From Oscillatoriales cyanobacterium (GTDB lineage Bacteria; Cyanobacteriota; Cyanobacteriia; Cyanobacteriales; Microcoleaceae): a stretch of 64,000 nt of DNA. The notes below the pieces were generated by a model. The model did no database searches. It worked only from the letters and a program-made list of their open reading frames with translations, and was not told where the DNA came from. Shown in pieces: positions 36,616 through 45,800 of the stretch; within the stretch, counting starts at the first letter, position 1, and every line of letters starts with the position of its first letter. A program made the position numbers and the translations under genes. The stretch is from the NCBI GenBank assembly GCA_004292955.1, contig RDXX01000014.1, forward strand, positions 1 to 64,000, given 5' to 3'.

Positions 36616-37311
36616 ATGCCTAAAAACATCTCATATACAATCGAACATTCTCCATCCTATGCCCAACTAAAACTCAAAATTCCTGCCAACCAAACGGTGT
36701 TGGTAGAATCTTCGGGAATGGCAGCAATGGATAGTCACATCACCCTGAAATCAAAAGTCAAAGGAGGTTTGATGAAAGGCCTCACGCGAATGTTAGCAGG
36801 TGAGTCTTTGTTTATCAGCGAATTTACTTCGCCGGAACGTTCTGGAATACTTTACGTTTCCCCTGGAGTTCCTGGCGATATTCAACATTATCACCTCGAT
36901 GGCAATAGCTTGATGCTGCAATCTTCTGCTTTTGTGGCATCGAGTTCTACTGTAGACCTTGATACTAAATTTCAGGGATTAAAAGGTTTCTTTAGTGGCG
37001 AATCATTGTTTTTTCTCAAAGCAACTGGACAAGGCGATATCTGGTTTAATTCCTATGGCGCAATTCTGGAAATTCCAGTCAATGGAAGTTATATCGTGGA
37101 CACCGGTTATATCGTTGCCTTTGAGGATACGCTGAAGTATGATGTTGAAGTCCTGGGCGGACTATCCTGGAAAAATTTGAGAACGGGAATTTTAGGTGGA
37201 GAAGGCTTAGTTTGTCGTTTCAGTGGACAGGGGAAACTGTGGATACAGTCTCGCAATCTGTTTCCTCTGATTAATTTTTTAAATCCCTTCCGACCGACAA
37301 AGAACAATTAG
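36616..37311 (+). CDS. AIM24/TIGR00266 family protein, paralogue 3
   Basis: 231 residues: MPKNISYTIEHSPSYAQLKL, ANQTVLVESSGMAAM, TRMLAGESLFISEF, GQGDIWFNSYGAILEIPV, SYIVDTGYIVAFEDTLKY and GGEGLVCRFSGQGKLWIQS. It is closer to paralogue 2 than to paralogue 1, judging by the C-terminal motif GGEGLVCRF shared by both. I use the Met at 36616; the upstream frame is only STRR. Ser-rich leader changes by the STRR could affect translation. Confidence 0.9.
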   Translation: MPKNISYTIEHSPSYAQLKLKIPANQTVLVESSGMAAMDSHITLKSKVKGGLMKGLTRMLAGESLFISEFTSPERSGILYVSPGVPGDIQHYHLDGNSLMLQSSAFVASSSTVDLDTKFQGLKGFFSGESLFFLKATGQGDIWFNSYGAILEIPVNGSYIVDTGYIVAFEDTLKYDVEVLGGLSWKNLRTGILGGEGLVCRFSGQGKLWIQSRNLFPLINFLNPFRPTKNN

Positions 37312-37374
37312 TTTGGTGCTTTTATATACAGCATATTCCATGTATATTTGGTACACACAATTTTGGGAAATTCC

Positions 37375-37486
37375 GTGTAAGGTGCGTCGCCATATAATCT
37401 GCCACTGCTATTCAATAACTCGTAGCGATGCACCCTACAAACTCACGCAAGTCAATCCAAAATCTAAAATCTAAAATCTAAAATCG
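37375..37486. repeat. Hairpin GGTGCGTCGC/GCGATGCACC and (AAAATCT)n STRR
   Basis: TGTAAGGTGCGTCGC and GCGATGCACCCTACA form an inverted pair about 60 bases apart. Three AAAATCT heptamers run to within a few bases of the M48 peptidase start codon. Confidence 0.75.
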
Positions 37487-37487
37487 A

Positions 37488-38288
37488 ATGACCGATCGCA
37501 ATCCACCCACAAGCAACAGGCAACTGCTAACCTTATTAGGAATCTTTTTAGCCATAGGATGTTTATTGCTTTGGGGAAGCCTCAAACTGGTAGATGGGCT
37601 GATTTTATTAATTCCCCCCGAACTCGAACAGCGTTTGGGGGCGTTAGTTATCCCAGCTTACGAAAGTCTTGCGGAATCTTCTCCAGCACAAGATACCCTC
37701 AATCAACTTCTCGATCGCCTGGAAACTAAATTACCTAAACAAAAAAATATCGATCGCAATTATCGCCTACTTTACATTCCCGATGATACTGTAAACGCGC
37801 TAGCCTTACCTGGAGATACAATTGTTGTTTATCGGGGTTTAATAAAGCAATTGGAATCGGAAAACGAGTTGATGATGATCTTAGGTCATGAGTTGGGTCA
37901 TTTCGCCAATCGCGATCATTTGCGGGGAATTGGACGGGGATTGGCGTTACAGTTTGTGGTGGCGGTGTTCGTAGGCGATGGAGGTGGGTTGGTGAATGTT
38001 GCCGCTGCGATCGCTTCCAATTTAAGCAAAGCCCAATTTTCTCGTAGTCAGGAAGCCCAAGCCGATGAATTTGGCTTACAACTGCTGGTTTCCCATTACG
38101 GGCACGCAGCGGGCGCAGCAGACTTTTTCCAGCGATTAGCGCGAAAATCTGGTCTAGATATTGCTTTGTTATCGACTCATCCGGCACCTGGCGATCGCAG
38201 TTTAACGTTAACACAAACGATCGCCCAACGCCGCTATCCGATTCAAGAGCGATCGGCTTTACCCGCAACACTCAAAAGCGATCGATAA
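37488..38288 (+). CDS. M48-family metalloprotease
   Basis: 266 residues, membrane-anchored by an N-terminal helix (LLTLLGIFLAIGCLLLWGSL, about 12-33). The zinc site is HELGH (His134-His138), with the third ligand in the downstream SQEAQADEFGLQLL segment, typical of the M48 group that includes HtpX, Oma1 and BepA. The catalytic domain probably faces the periplasm or thylakoid lumen, given the single N-terminal anchor. Such enzymes help turn over misfolded membrane or outer-membrane proteins. It starts right after an STRR; no Shine-Dalgarno site is visible. Confidence 0.9.
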   Translation: MTDRNPPTSNRQLLTLLGIFLAIGCLLLWGSLKLVDGLILLIPPELEQRLGALVIPAYESLAESSPAQDTLNQLLDRLETKLPKQKNIDRNYRLLYIPDDTVNALALPGDTIVVYRGLIKQLESENELMMILGHELGHFANRDHLRGIGRGLALQFVVAVFVGDGGGLVNVAAAIASNLSKAQFSRSQEAQADEFGLQLLVSHYGHAAGAADFFQRLARKSGLDIALLSTHPAPGDRSLTLTQTIAQRRYPIQERSALPATLKSDR

Positions 38289-38405
38289 CAATCAGACACT
38301 TAATAATTCCCGCTCTCCCTTGATGGGCTAATACAATAGGTATAATATCAGAGTCTCAACGAGCGATCGCAACCTTACACCAATCCACTAAAACTAGAAA
38401 TACCC

Positions 38406-38544
38406 TTCAACAGTTGACAGTTGACAGTTGACAGTTGACAGTTTGAGAGCGACCTCTACCTAGAAGGAAGAGGATTGGAGTAATGAATAGTCTGATTTGT
38501 ATTTCTCCCGAGCAGGCTTGGGGCTTTCAACCAATTATTTATGG
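38406..38544. mobile_element. Dispersed repeat family C, copy 1
   Basis: Four CAGTTGA heptamers are followed by a conserved core, TTTGAGAGCGACCTCTACCT then AGAAGGAAGAGGATTGGAGT and AATGAATAGTCTGATT, then CTTTCAACCAATT. The same order is seen at 55758 and, inverted, at 62018. The core has no inverted ends, so this is not an ordinary MITE; the STRR may be part of the element. Confidence 0.8.
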
Positions 38545-38570
38545 TAAAACAAGTTCAGGCAGTATAACAT

Positions 38571-38939
38571 ATGGCAGCATCCAAACGCAAAAATTCTGAC
38601 AACAAAACAACCGACGGTAAACGAGTAGTTTACTCTGAGTTTGGTAACTACGAAAACTCGGCTGCTCTCGAACGAGGAACCCCGGAAGTTCCCCAGAATC
38701 AACAAACTTTGAAAGTAGAAGCATCCCGAAAAGGACGCGGTGGCAAAACAGTTACAGTCATCAGCGGATTTCAAGAAAAACCAGAAACTTTAGCAGATTT
38801 AGCCAAGCAGCTAAAAGCCCAATGCGGCACAGGCGGCACAGTTAAGGATAATGAAATTGAAATTCAAGGCGAACACAAGCAAAAGCTACTCGAAATTCTC
38901 AAAAAATTGGGCTACAAAGCTAAAATTAGCGGAGGTTAA
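38571..38939 (+). CDS. SUI1/eIF1-like translation factor (YciH type)
   Basis: 122 residues. The C-terminal two thirds is a SUI1 domain: GGKTVTVISGFQEKPETLADLAKQLK, CGTGGTVKDNEIEIQGEH and LLEILKKLGYKAKISGG. The N-terminal 40 residues are charged and probably disordered (KRKNSDNKTTDGKRVVYS). Homologues affect start-codon choice in translation. It starts 27 bases after a repeat element. The gene stands alone. Confidence 0.9.
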   Translation: MAASKRKNSDNKTTDGKRVVYSEFGNYENSAALERGTPEVPQNQQTLKVEASRKGRGGKTVTVISGFQEKPETLADLAKQLKAQCGTGGTVKDNEIEIQGEHKQKLLEILKKLGYKAKISGG

Positions 38940-38941
38940 TT

Positions 38942-39065
38942 GGGTGCATCTGGGTTTTGAAGAGGGCGAAGCATGACCGCATATAACTTATTAGTTATAA
39001 TCTCATATTTACTGCGGTCATGCTTCGCCCCTACAGATATATTTTCATGCGCCCCAGATGCGCCC
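38942..39065. mobile_element. MITE-like element, family A, copy 5
   Basis: GGGTGCATCTGGGTTTTGAA at the left and CCAGATGCGCCC at the right, with intact internal arms. It begins two bases after the SUI1 stop codon. Confidence 0.87.
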
Positions 39066-39079
39066 GGTTAATTTCTGTT

Positions 39080-39146
39080 ATTCTTCCCTCTTCCCTCTTC
39101 CCTCTTCCTTCTTCCCTCTTCCTTCTTCCTTCTTCCCTCTTCCTTC
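39080..39146. repeat. Pyrimidine heptamer STRR (CTTCCCT/CTTCCTT)n before recR
   Basis: About nine CTTCCYT units end five bases before the recR start codon. It is the reverse complement type of the purine STRRs elsewhere in the window. Confidence 0.93.
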
Positions 39147-39151
39147 ATTTT

Positions 39152-39745
39152 ATGTACACTCGACCCTTAGCCCGTTTGATCGAACAATTGCAGCGCTTGC
39201 CCGGAATCGGCCCAAAAAGTGCACAGCGACTCGCTTTACATATTTTAAAGCGACCGGAAGAAGACGTGCAAGCCCTAGCTCAATCATTGATTGATGCCAA
39301 AAAACAAGTCGGTTTTTGCAAAGTATGCTTTCACTTATCCGCTGAACCTGTTTGCGAAATTTGCCGCAACACTAACCGGGACGGTTCTACTATTTGTGTT
39401 GTGTCAGAATCCCGCGATGTAATCGCCTTAGAAAAAACGCGGGAATACATCGGCAAATATCATGTTGTCGGCGGTGTCATCTCGCCGATGGATGGAATTG
39501 GCCCGGAACAATTGAACATTCAGCCATTAGTCCGCCGCGTCAGCCAGCAAAAGATTGCTGAAGTTATTATTGCGATTAGTCCTAGCGTGGAAGGCGAAAC
39601 TACTACTCTTTATATCGGTCATTTATTGAAACCTTTTACCAAGGTTACGCGAATAGCTTTTGGTTTGCCGATGGGGGGAGATTTGGAATATGCTGATGAG
39701 GTAACTTTGGCTCGTGCTTTGGAAGGAAGGAGGGAATTGGATTAG
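39152..39745 (+). CDS. recR: Recombination protein RecR
   Basis: Clamp-like protein of the RecFOR gap-repair pathway, loading RecA on single-stranded gaps. 197 residues: [20 protein letters not shown] (helix-hairpin-helix), a zinc motif [16 protein letters not shown], and the Toprim domain [21 protein letters not shown]. The frame is open for 44 codons upstream but those are STRR, so I start at 39152. Nothing suggests an operon. Confidence 0.96.
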   Translation: MYTRPLARLIEQLQRLPGIGPKSAQRLALHILKRPEEDVQALAQSLIDAKKQVGFCKVCFHLSAEPVCEICRNTNRDGSTICVVSESRDVIALEKTREYIGKYHVVGGVISPMDGIGPEQLNIQPLVRRVSQQKIAEVIIAISPSVEGETTTLYIGHLLKPFTKVTRIAFGLPMGGDLEYADEVTLARALEGRRELD

Positions 39746-39919
39746 GTGAATTGAAAGAGAAGAGAAATGAACCGCGAAGACGCTAAGGACACGTTCGGCG
39801 AAGCCGTTCCCGAAGGGTAGGAAGATGGGAGAGAAGAAAGTGCGATTGCTTTATTGAGGTTCGCAATGACAATTTTGTAAAAAAGGTTAAACTGAATAAA
39901 GTTACTGAGAGTGAAAAAT
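39746..39919. repeat. Short gap with palindromic repeat CGTTCGGCGAAGCC and a CGCGAAGACGC repeat
   Basis: ACCGCGAAGACGCTAAGGAC resembles the ACCGCAGA...CGCAGAG repeats near 56025 and 57422. TTCGGCGAAGCCGTTCCCGAA forms an imperfect palindrome. Confidence 0.55.
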
Positions 39920-42037
39920 ATGACTCAATTCGATCGCCCTTTAAGCTACCCCACAACCCGCAAAGCCGAGCAAACAGACGATTACCACGGCGTCCAAGTA
40001 TCCGACCCCTACAGGTGGCTGGAAGACCCGGATTCAGAGGAAACTCAAGCCTGGGTGGAAGCTCAAAACGCAGTCACTTTCGGCTACCTCAGCCAAATTC
40101 CGGCGCGGGAAAAAATCAAACAGCGCCTGACTAAACTGTGGGATTACGAGAAATACGGCATACCTTTTAAACAGGGCGATCGCTATTTTTACTACAAGAA
40201 TGACGGTCTGCAAAATCAATCCGTACTCTACACTTTAACATCTCTCGACGGCGAACCAAAAGTATTAATTGACCCGAACACTCTCTCAGAAGACGGAACC
40301 GTTGCTCTCGGCGGCATAGCTCTCAGCGAAGACGGCCAACTTATGGCCTACGGTTTGTCAATTTCTGGCTCGGATTGGCAGGAATGGAAAGTTCGCGATG
40401 TGGAAACTGGGGAAGATTTATCAGACCATTTAAAATGGCTGAAATTCTCAGGTGCAGCCTGGACTCACGACGGTAAAGGTTTTTTTTACAGCCGCTACGA
40501 TGAACCCAACGAAAAAACCAAACTCGAAGATGTTAACTATTACCAAAAGCTATTCTATCACAAGCTCGGTACTCCGCAATCTGAAGATGTATTAATTTGC
40601 GATCGCCCTGACCAAAAAGAATGGGGATTTAGCGGTGGTGTTACGGAAGACGGCAAGTATTTGATTATATCAGTCTGGCTCGGCACTGACCCGCAAAACC
40701 TGATTTTTTACAAGGATTTAACCGCGCCGGAATCAAGCATTGTCGAACTGATTAACAAATTCGAGGCTGAGTACAGTTTCATTGATAACGAAGGCTCATT
40801 GTTCTGGTTTCAAACCGACTTGAATGCACCGCTGGGCCGCGTAATTGCGATCGACACTAACAACCCTCCTCCTTCATCCCTAGCGGGCGCTGACACCCCC
40901 CTGAATCCCCCCCTTACCAAGGGGGGGTTCACCGAAATCATCCCCGAAGCAGCCGAAACCCTGGGAGGCATTAGCCTTCTCAACAATCAATTTGTCGCTT
41001 CTTACCTGAAAGACGCCTACACTCAGATTAAAATCTTCAACTTAGATGGCTCTTTTGCGCGAGAAGTAGCCTTGCCGGGAATTGGTTCGGCAGGAGGTTT
41101 TGGCGGCAAGCGGCACGACACCGAAACCTTTTATGCTTACACCAGCTTCACGACTCCGAACACAATCTACCGTTACAATATGCTGACTGATGAAAGTAGC
41201 ATTTATCGGCAGCCAAAGGTTGATTTTAATCCAGAGGATTACGAGACAAAACAAATATTTTATCCCAGCAAAGACGGTACGCAAGTACCGATGTTTGTCA
41301 CGCACAAAAAAGGCTTGCAGCTAGATGGCAATAACCCCACTTACCTGTATGGTTATGGTGGTTTTTCTATCTCGCTGACTCCAAGTTTTTCTCTTAGCAG
41401 GCTGGTTTGGTTGGAAATGGGCGGAGTTTATGTGACAGCTTGTTTGCGGGGTGGTGGCGAGTACGGCGAATCGTGGCACCAAGCTGGGACAAAGTTGAAA
41501 AAGCAAAATGTGTTTGATGACTTTATCAGCGCTGCGGAATGGTTGATCGAGAATAAGTATACCAAACCTGCTAAATTGGCGATCGCAGGTGGTAGCAACG
41601 GCGGCTTATTGGTGGGGGCTTGCATGACTCAGCGGCCAGAATTGTTCGGTGCAGCATTGCCCGCCGTCGGCGTCCTAGATATGTTGCGCTTCCATAAGTT
41701 TACCATTGGTCATGCTTGGGTTCCTGAATATGGTTCGTCGGACAATCCCGCAGAGTTTCCCACAATTCACGCCTATTCTCCGCTGCACAATCTGAAAGCG
41801 GGAACTGCTTATCCGGCGACAATGATTACAACTGCGGATCATGACGATAGAGTGGTTCCAGCCCACAGTTTCAAGTTTGCTTCGGCTTTGCAAGCAACGC
41901 ACGCAGGCGAAAAACCGGTGTTAATTCGCATCGAAACAAAAGCGGGACATGGGGGTGGCAAACCTACCGCTAAAGTCATTGAAGAATTGGCAGATGAATG
42001 GGCTTTTTTGGTGCGCGAACTCGATATTAACGTTTAA
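39920..42037 (+). CDS. Prolyl oligopeptidase (S9A serine peptidase)
   Basis: Cleaves short peptides after proline. About 705 residues: an N-terminal YPTTRKAEQTDDYHGVQVSDPYRWLED, a seven-blade beta-propeller (about 75-440), then the alpha/beta hydrolase with GGSNGG around Ser559, the Asp in TTADHDDRVVPAHSF and His677 in KAGHGGGKP. I use ATG at 39920; GTG at 39911 is possible. Between propeller blades, NPPPSSLAGADTPLNPPLTKGGF is encoded by a palindromic repeat (core 40907-40927) identical to the one in the protoporphyrinogen oxidase gene and read in the same protein frame. It seems to be an in-frame insertion on the propeller surface. Confidence 0.94.
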   Translation: MTQFDRPLSYPTTRKAEQTDDYHGVQVSDPYRWLEDPDSEETQAWVEAQNAVTFGYLSQIPAREKIKQRLTKLWDYEKYGIPFKQGDRYFYYKNDGLQNQSVLYTLTSLDGEPKVLIDPNTLSEDGTVALGGIALSEDGQLMAYGLSISGSDWQEWKVRDVETGEDLSDHLKWLKFSGAAWTHDGKGFFYSRYDEPNEKTKLEDVNYYQKLFYHKLGTPQSEDVLICDRPDQKEWGFSGGVTEDGKYLIISVWLGTDPQNLIFYKDLTAPESSIVELINKFEAEYSFIDNEGSLFWFQTDLNAPLGRVIAIDTNNPPPSSLAGADTPLNPPLTKGGFTEIIPEAAETLGGISLLNNQFVASYLKDAYTQIKIFNLDGSFAREVALPGIGSAGGFGGKRHDTETFYAYTSFTTPNTIYRYNMLTDESSIYRQPKVDFNPEDYETKQIFYPSKDGTQVPMFVTHKKGLQLDGNNPTYLYGYGGFSISLTPSFSLSRLVWLEMGGVYVTACLRGGGEYGESWHQAGTKLKKQNVFDDFISAAEWLIENKYTKPAKLAIAGGSNGGLLVGACMTQRPELFGAALPAVGVLDMLRFHKFTIGHAWVPEYGSSDNPAEFPTIHAYSPLHNLKAGTAYPATMITTADHDDRVVPAHSFKFASALQATHAGEKPVLIRIETKAGHGGGKPTAKVIEELADEWAFLVRELDINV

Positions 42038-42824
42038 CCAGCGCGGGATTGGGTGCGCCTATTCCCTAGGCGCGCACCCGCACTCCTCTCTTCAACTGCT
42101 GGTGAACACCACTTACCTGATGGTATGATCTGACACATCTTTTGCTGCTAACCTGATGTTCAATGTGGAAATTGTGCGATCGTTTCATGGCCTGTGGCTG
42201 CGGACAACCGATCGCTACAGCATAAATTAGTGTAACTTGTCAACTCCCACTTGTCTTAATTTGCCTGACATTCTGTAACTTTTTGTATGGTTTAGCCTTG
42301 GTTCTGAGCTTTTTAGAGATGAAACCCTATTAAGTAAAGTTCGTGGCAATGTCAACTCCCACAAGTAGTAAATCCAAGCTACAATCAAAAAATTTTCTAA
42401 TTCTCGGAAATGTTTTTTTCAGTGGATTTACGGTCAAGATTTCAGAAAAAATTACACTCCCAACTGTACTGAGAAGCATCCCGTTACCGGAATCACTGCC
42501 TTTTTGTCAGCAATACGTAAGTAAGTGCCGATCGCAATCTCAAGGTTATGGGATTAATTTCTTTTCAAGAAAAATACTTGAGTGGCGCAATCAAAACCAG
42601 ATAATGCTTGCATATCTAAGGGTGTAGTGATTTATTACCTAGGTTAATGCGCGAAGCTGATACAGCATTGTCTATCCAATCCTTCCCTCACATCTTAACT
42701 TCAACAAAACACGTAAGTGTTTAATTTATTTCGTAAATATAATTTACAGTAAATTTATATTTCCGTGTATATCGAATGTTCTCAAAGGGGGTAGTTTAAA
42801 ACTAAGTAACTAAATCAGCGAACT
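42038..42824. other. Long leader/gap upstream of the giant RTX gene
   Basis: About 790 bases, more AT-rich than the flanking genes. A short open frame at about 42343-42627 has no family, uneven composition and no ribosome site, so I do not accept it. No STRR or palindromic element is present, which is unusual for this window. The promoter of the giant gene is probably here, but no box is convincing. Confidence 0.5.
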
Positions 42825-45800
42825 ATGAAAACGAGCCCCAATACGTCGAATGTGTCAGCCGTAAAAATACGCAAATCTACTAATATTACCACTACCAACA
42901 ACTTATTTTTTAAGCCAGCAAACTCTACAGCGTATCTAGAATCGAAAACATATCTAGTCGTTGTTGACTCCCGAGTAGAAAACTACGAGGAATTGATCCG
43001 TGGAGTCAAACCCGGAAGCGAAGTATTGGTGCTCGATCCAACCAGAGATGCGATCGCACAAATCACCGAATTTTTGGGGCATTACCACAGCATCAACAGC
43101 CTGCACGTAGTTTCTCACGGCCGAGAAGCAGCAGTCGCGATCGGTCGGACAGAACTGAATATTGATAACCTAGAAACCTACAGCAGTCAATTGCAGCAGT
43201 GGGGAAAAGCCCTTAACAAACCCGGTAGCATTTTACTTTATGGATGTAACGTAGCTGTCGGCGAATCGGGCATTAAATTCATACAAAAACTCAGCGAATT
43301 AACTGGAGCAAATATTGCTGCTTCTAACAACTTAACTGGGAGTGCAGCACTAGGCGGCGACTGGGAATTAGAAATTACCACAGGACAAATCGATGCCGAA
43401 CTAGCCTTTAAACCAGAAGTCTTAAAAACCTACAATCATGTCCTCGGAACATTAGTTACCGAAAGCTTTCAAAATCCCACAGCATTAGGGCCTTGGATCT
43501 ACGGAACTAGCGGCGGTGCAATTCAACCGGGATTAACCTCAGGTAGCGGCCCCGGCATCATTCCCAGTTTAGGGCTGGGCGATCCTCCGGGCAGTGGCGC
43601 TTTAAGATTAACATCGAATGCGAACAACCAAGCAGCTTTTGTCATCTACAACAACCCAATTTCTTCGACTGACGGCATCAGAGTTGCCTTTGATTTATTT
43701 GCCTATGACGGCACCGGTGCCGACGGCATTAGTTTCTTCTTAATTGACGGGGCTGCTACACCAACTCAAGCAGGTGGATTCGGCGGTTCTCTCGGTTATG
43801 CTCCCAACAACAGTTCTGGTATACCGGGGATTGTCGGAGGTTATTTAGGTGTTGGATTTGACGAATATGGCAATTTTTCAGATCCGAGTGAAGGGCGTTT
43901 AGGTGGCCCGGGATCGATACCTGATGCGGTAGGAATTAGAGGCAGCCAAACCGGAGAATATAAGTTTTTAACTAACAATGTAATTCCCGGCGGCATAGAT
44001 AATCCTACCGTTACCGATCGCACTCTTGCCAGAAAAAGAGTTCAAATTACTTTACAACCGTCTACTCCCACAATACCCAGCCGTTTTTTCGTTAACATCG
44101 ACTTAAACGGCGACAACTTATTTAACGGCCCGGGCGAAAGTGCGATCGACATCCCAAATTTGGCGGCTGTAAATGGCACAATTCCGCCGACTTTCAAATT
44201 TGGTTTTGCTAGTTCGACAGGGGCAGTGACCAACATTCACGAAATTCGCAATCTCAGCGTTGAAACTGTCACAGCACCTACCATCTCAGCCGATATTGCC
44301 ACGGTTAAAACTGGCCCCGCATTTGCCCTACCCAACAGCAGTATTACTTACACCATTACGTCCACCAATAACGGGCCCAACGACGCTACCAACGTCCTAA
44401 TTCAAGATCCCCTGCCTCCGGGCTTAACTTTCAGCAGCGCCGATAATGGTGGGATTTTTAACCCGACAACGCGGAGTGTCAGTTGGCCAGTGATTTCGAC
44501 TCTGGCTAACGGTGCCAGCGTTACCCGCAGTATTACCGTGACTGCACCTGCCACAATCGGATCGGTAACTAACCTGGCATTTAGCAGCAGCAGCACTTTC
44601 GATCCCAACCTGATTAACAACACCGGTGAAGGGGTAGTATCTCAAGCTACAACTGCGATCGTTCCCGCTACAGCCGACATCATCACCTCAAAAACAGGCC
44701 CGACAACAGCCGTGGCTGGATCGACGGTCACCTATACAATTACCTCACAAAACAGCGGGCCGAGCAGCGCTACCAATGTGACGGTAACAGACGCTTTGCC
44801 CGCAGGCTTAACTGGAGTGACAGCCTCCGACGGGGGCAGTTACAATCCTGCCACAGGTGTTGTCACTTTCCCGGCGATCGCAACTTTGGGCATCGGTGCG
44901 GCTAACGCCGTCAGCCGCACAGTCAGCTTCAGTACCCCAAATACCGGCACTGTCATCGACATTGCCAGGAGTACAGCCGAAACTCCCGATCCCAATAGTG
45001 CCAACAACAACGGCACGGCTGCGATCGCTCAAGTCAGCACCACGATAACGAGCAGCGCCGACGTAGTTACCACCAAAGCAGGCCCGGCATCTGTCACGCC
45101 CGGAGCCACTGCCACTTATACGATCACCGCCCAAAACGTCGGCCCTTCGGCAGCCGCCAACGTTTCCATCACCGATACCCTGCCTGTGGGCTTAACCGGA
45201 GTGACAGCCTCCAACGGTGGCACTTACAACCCAGCCACAGGTATTGTCACCTGGACGGCGATCGCAAGTTTGGCAAGCGGGGCAGCCAACGCCGTCACCC
45301 GCACAGTCAGCATTGTTGCTCCTGCCAGCGGCACAGTCGCCAACACCGCCAGAAGCACCTCCGACACCGCCGATCCCAATACTGCCAACAACAACGGCAC
45401 GGCTGCAAACGCCCAAGTCACCACCACGATCACTGCCAGCGCCGACGTAGTTACCACCAAAGCAGGCCCGGCATCGATCGCGCCGGGAGCCACTGCCACT
45501 TATACCATCACCGCCCAAAACGCCGGCCCTTCCAGCGCCACCAACGTCGTCATCACCGATACTCTGCCTCTGGGGTTAACGGGAGTGACAGCTTCCAACG
45601 GTGGCAGTTACAACCCAGCCACAGGTATTGTTAGCTGGACGGCGATCGCAAGTTTGGCAAGCGGGGCAGCCAACGCCATCACCCGCACTGTCAGCGTTGT
45701 TGCTCCTGCCACTGGCAGCGTTGTCAACACTGCCAGAAGCACTGCCGCCACCGCCGATCCCAACAGTGGCAACAACAACGGTACGGCTGCGAACGCTCAA

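Noticed and set aside
42343-42627. 94-residue open frame in the gap before the giant RTX gene
   Set aside because: No family, no ribosome site, uneven composition, and part of an AT-rich leader.
44857-45134. Antisense open frames in the DUF11 and Ig-like region
   Set aside because: They are shadows of the GC-rich repeats of the giant gene; the plus-strand frame spans 7.4 kb without a stop.
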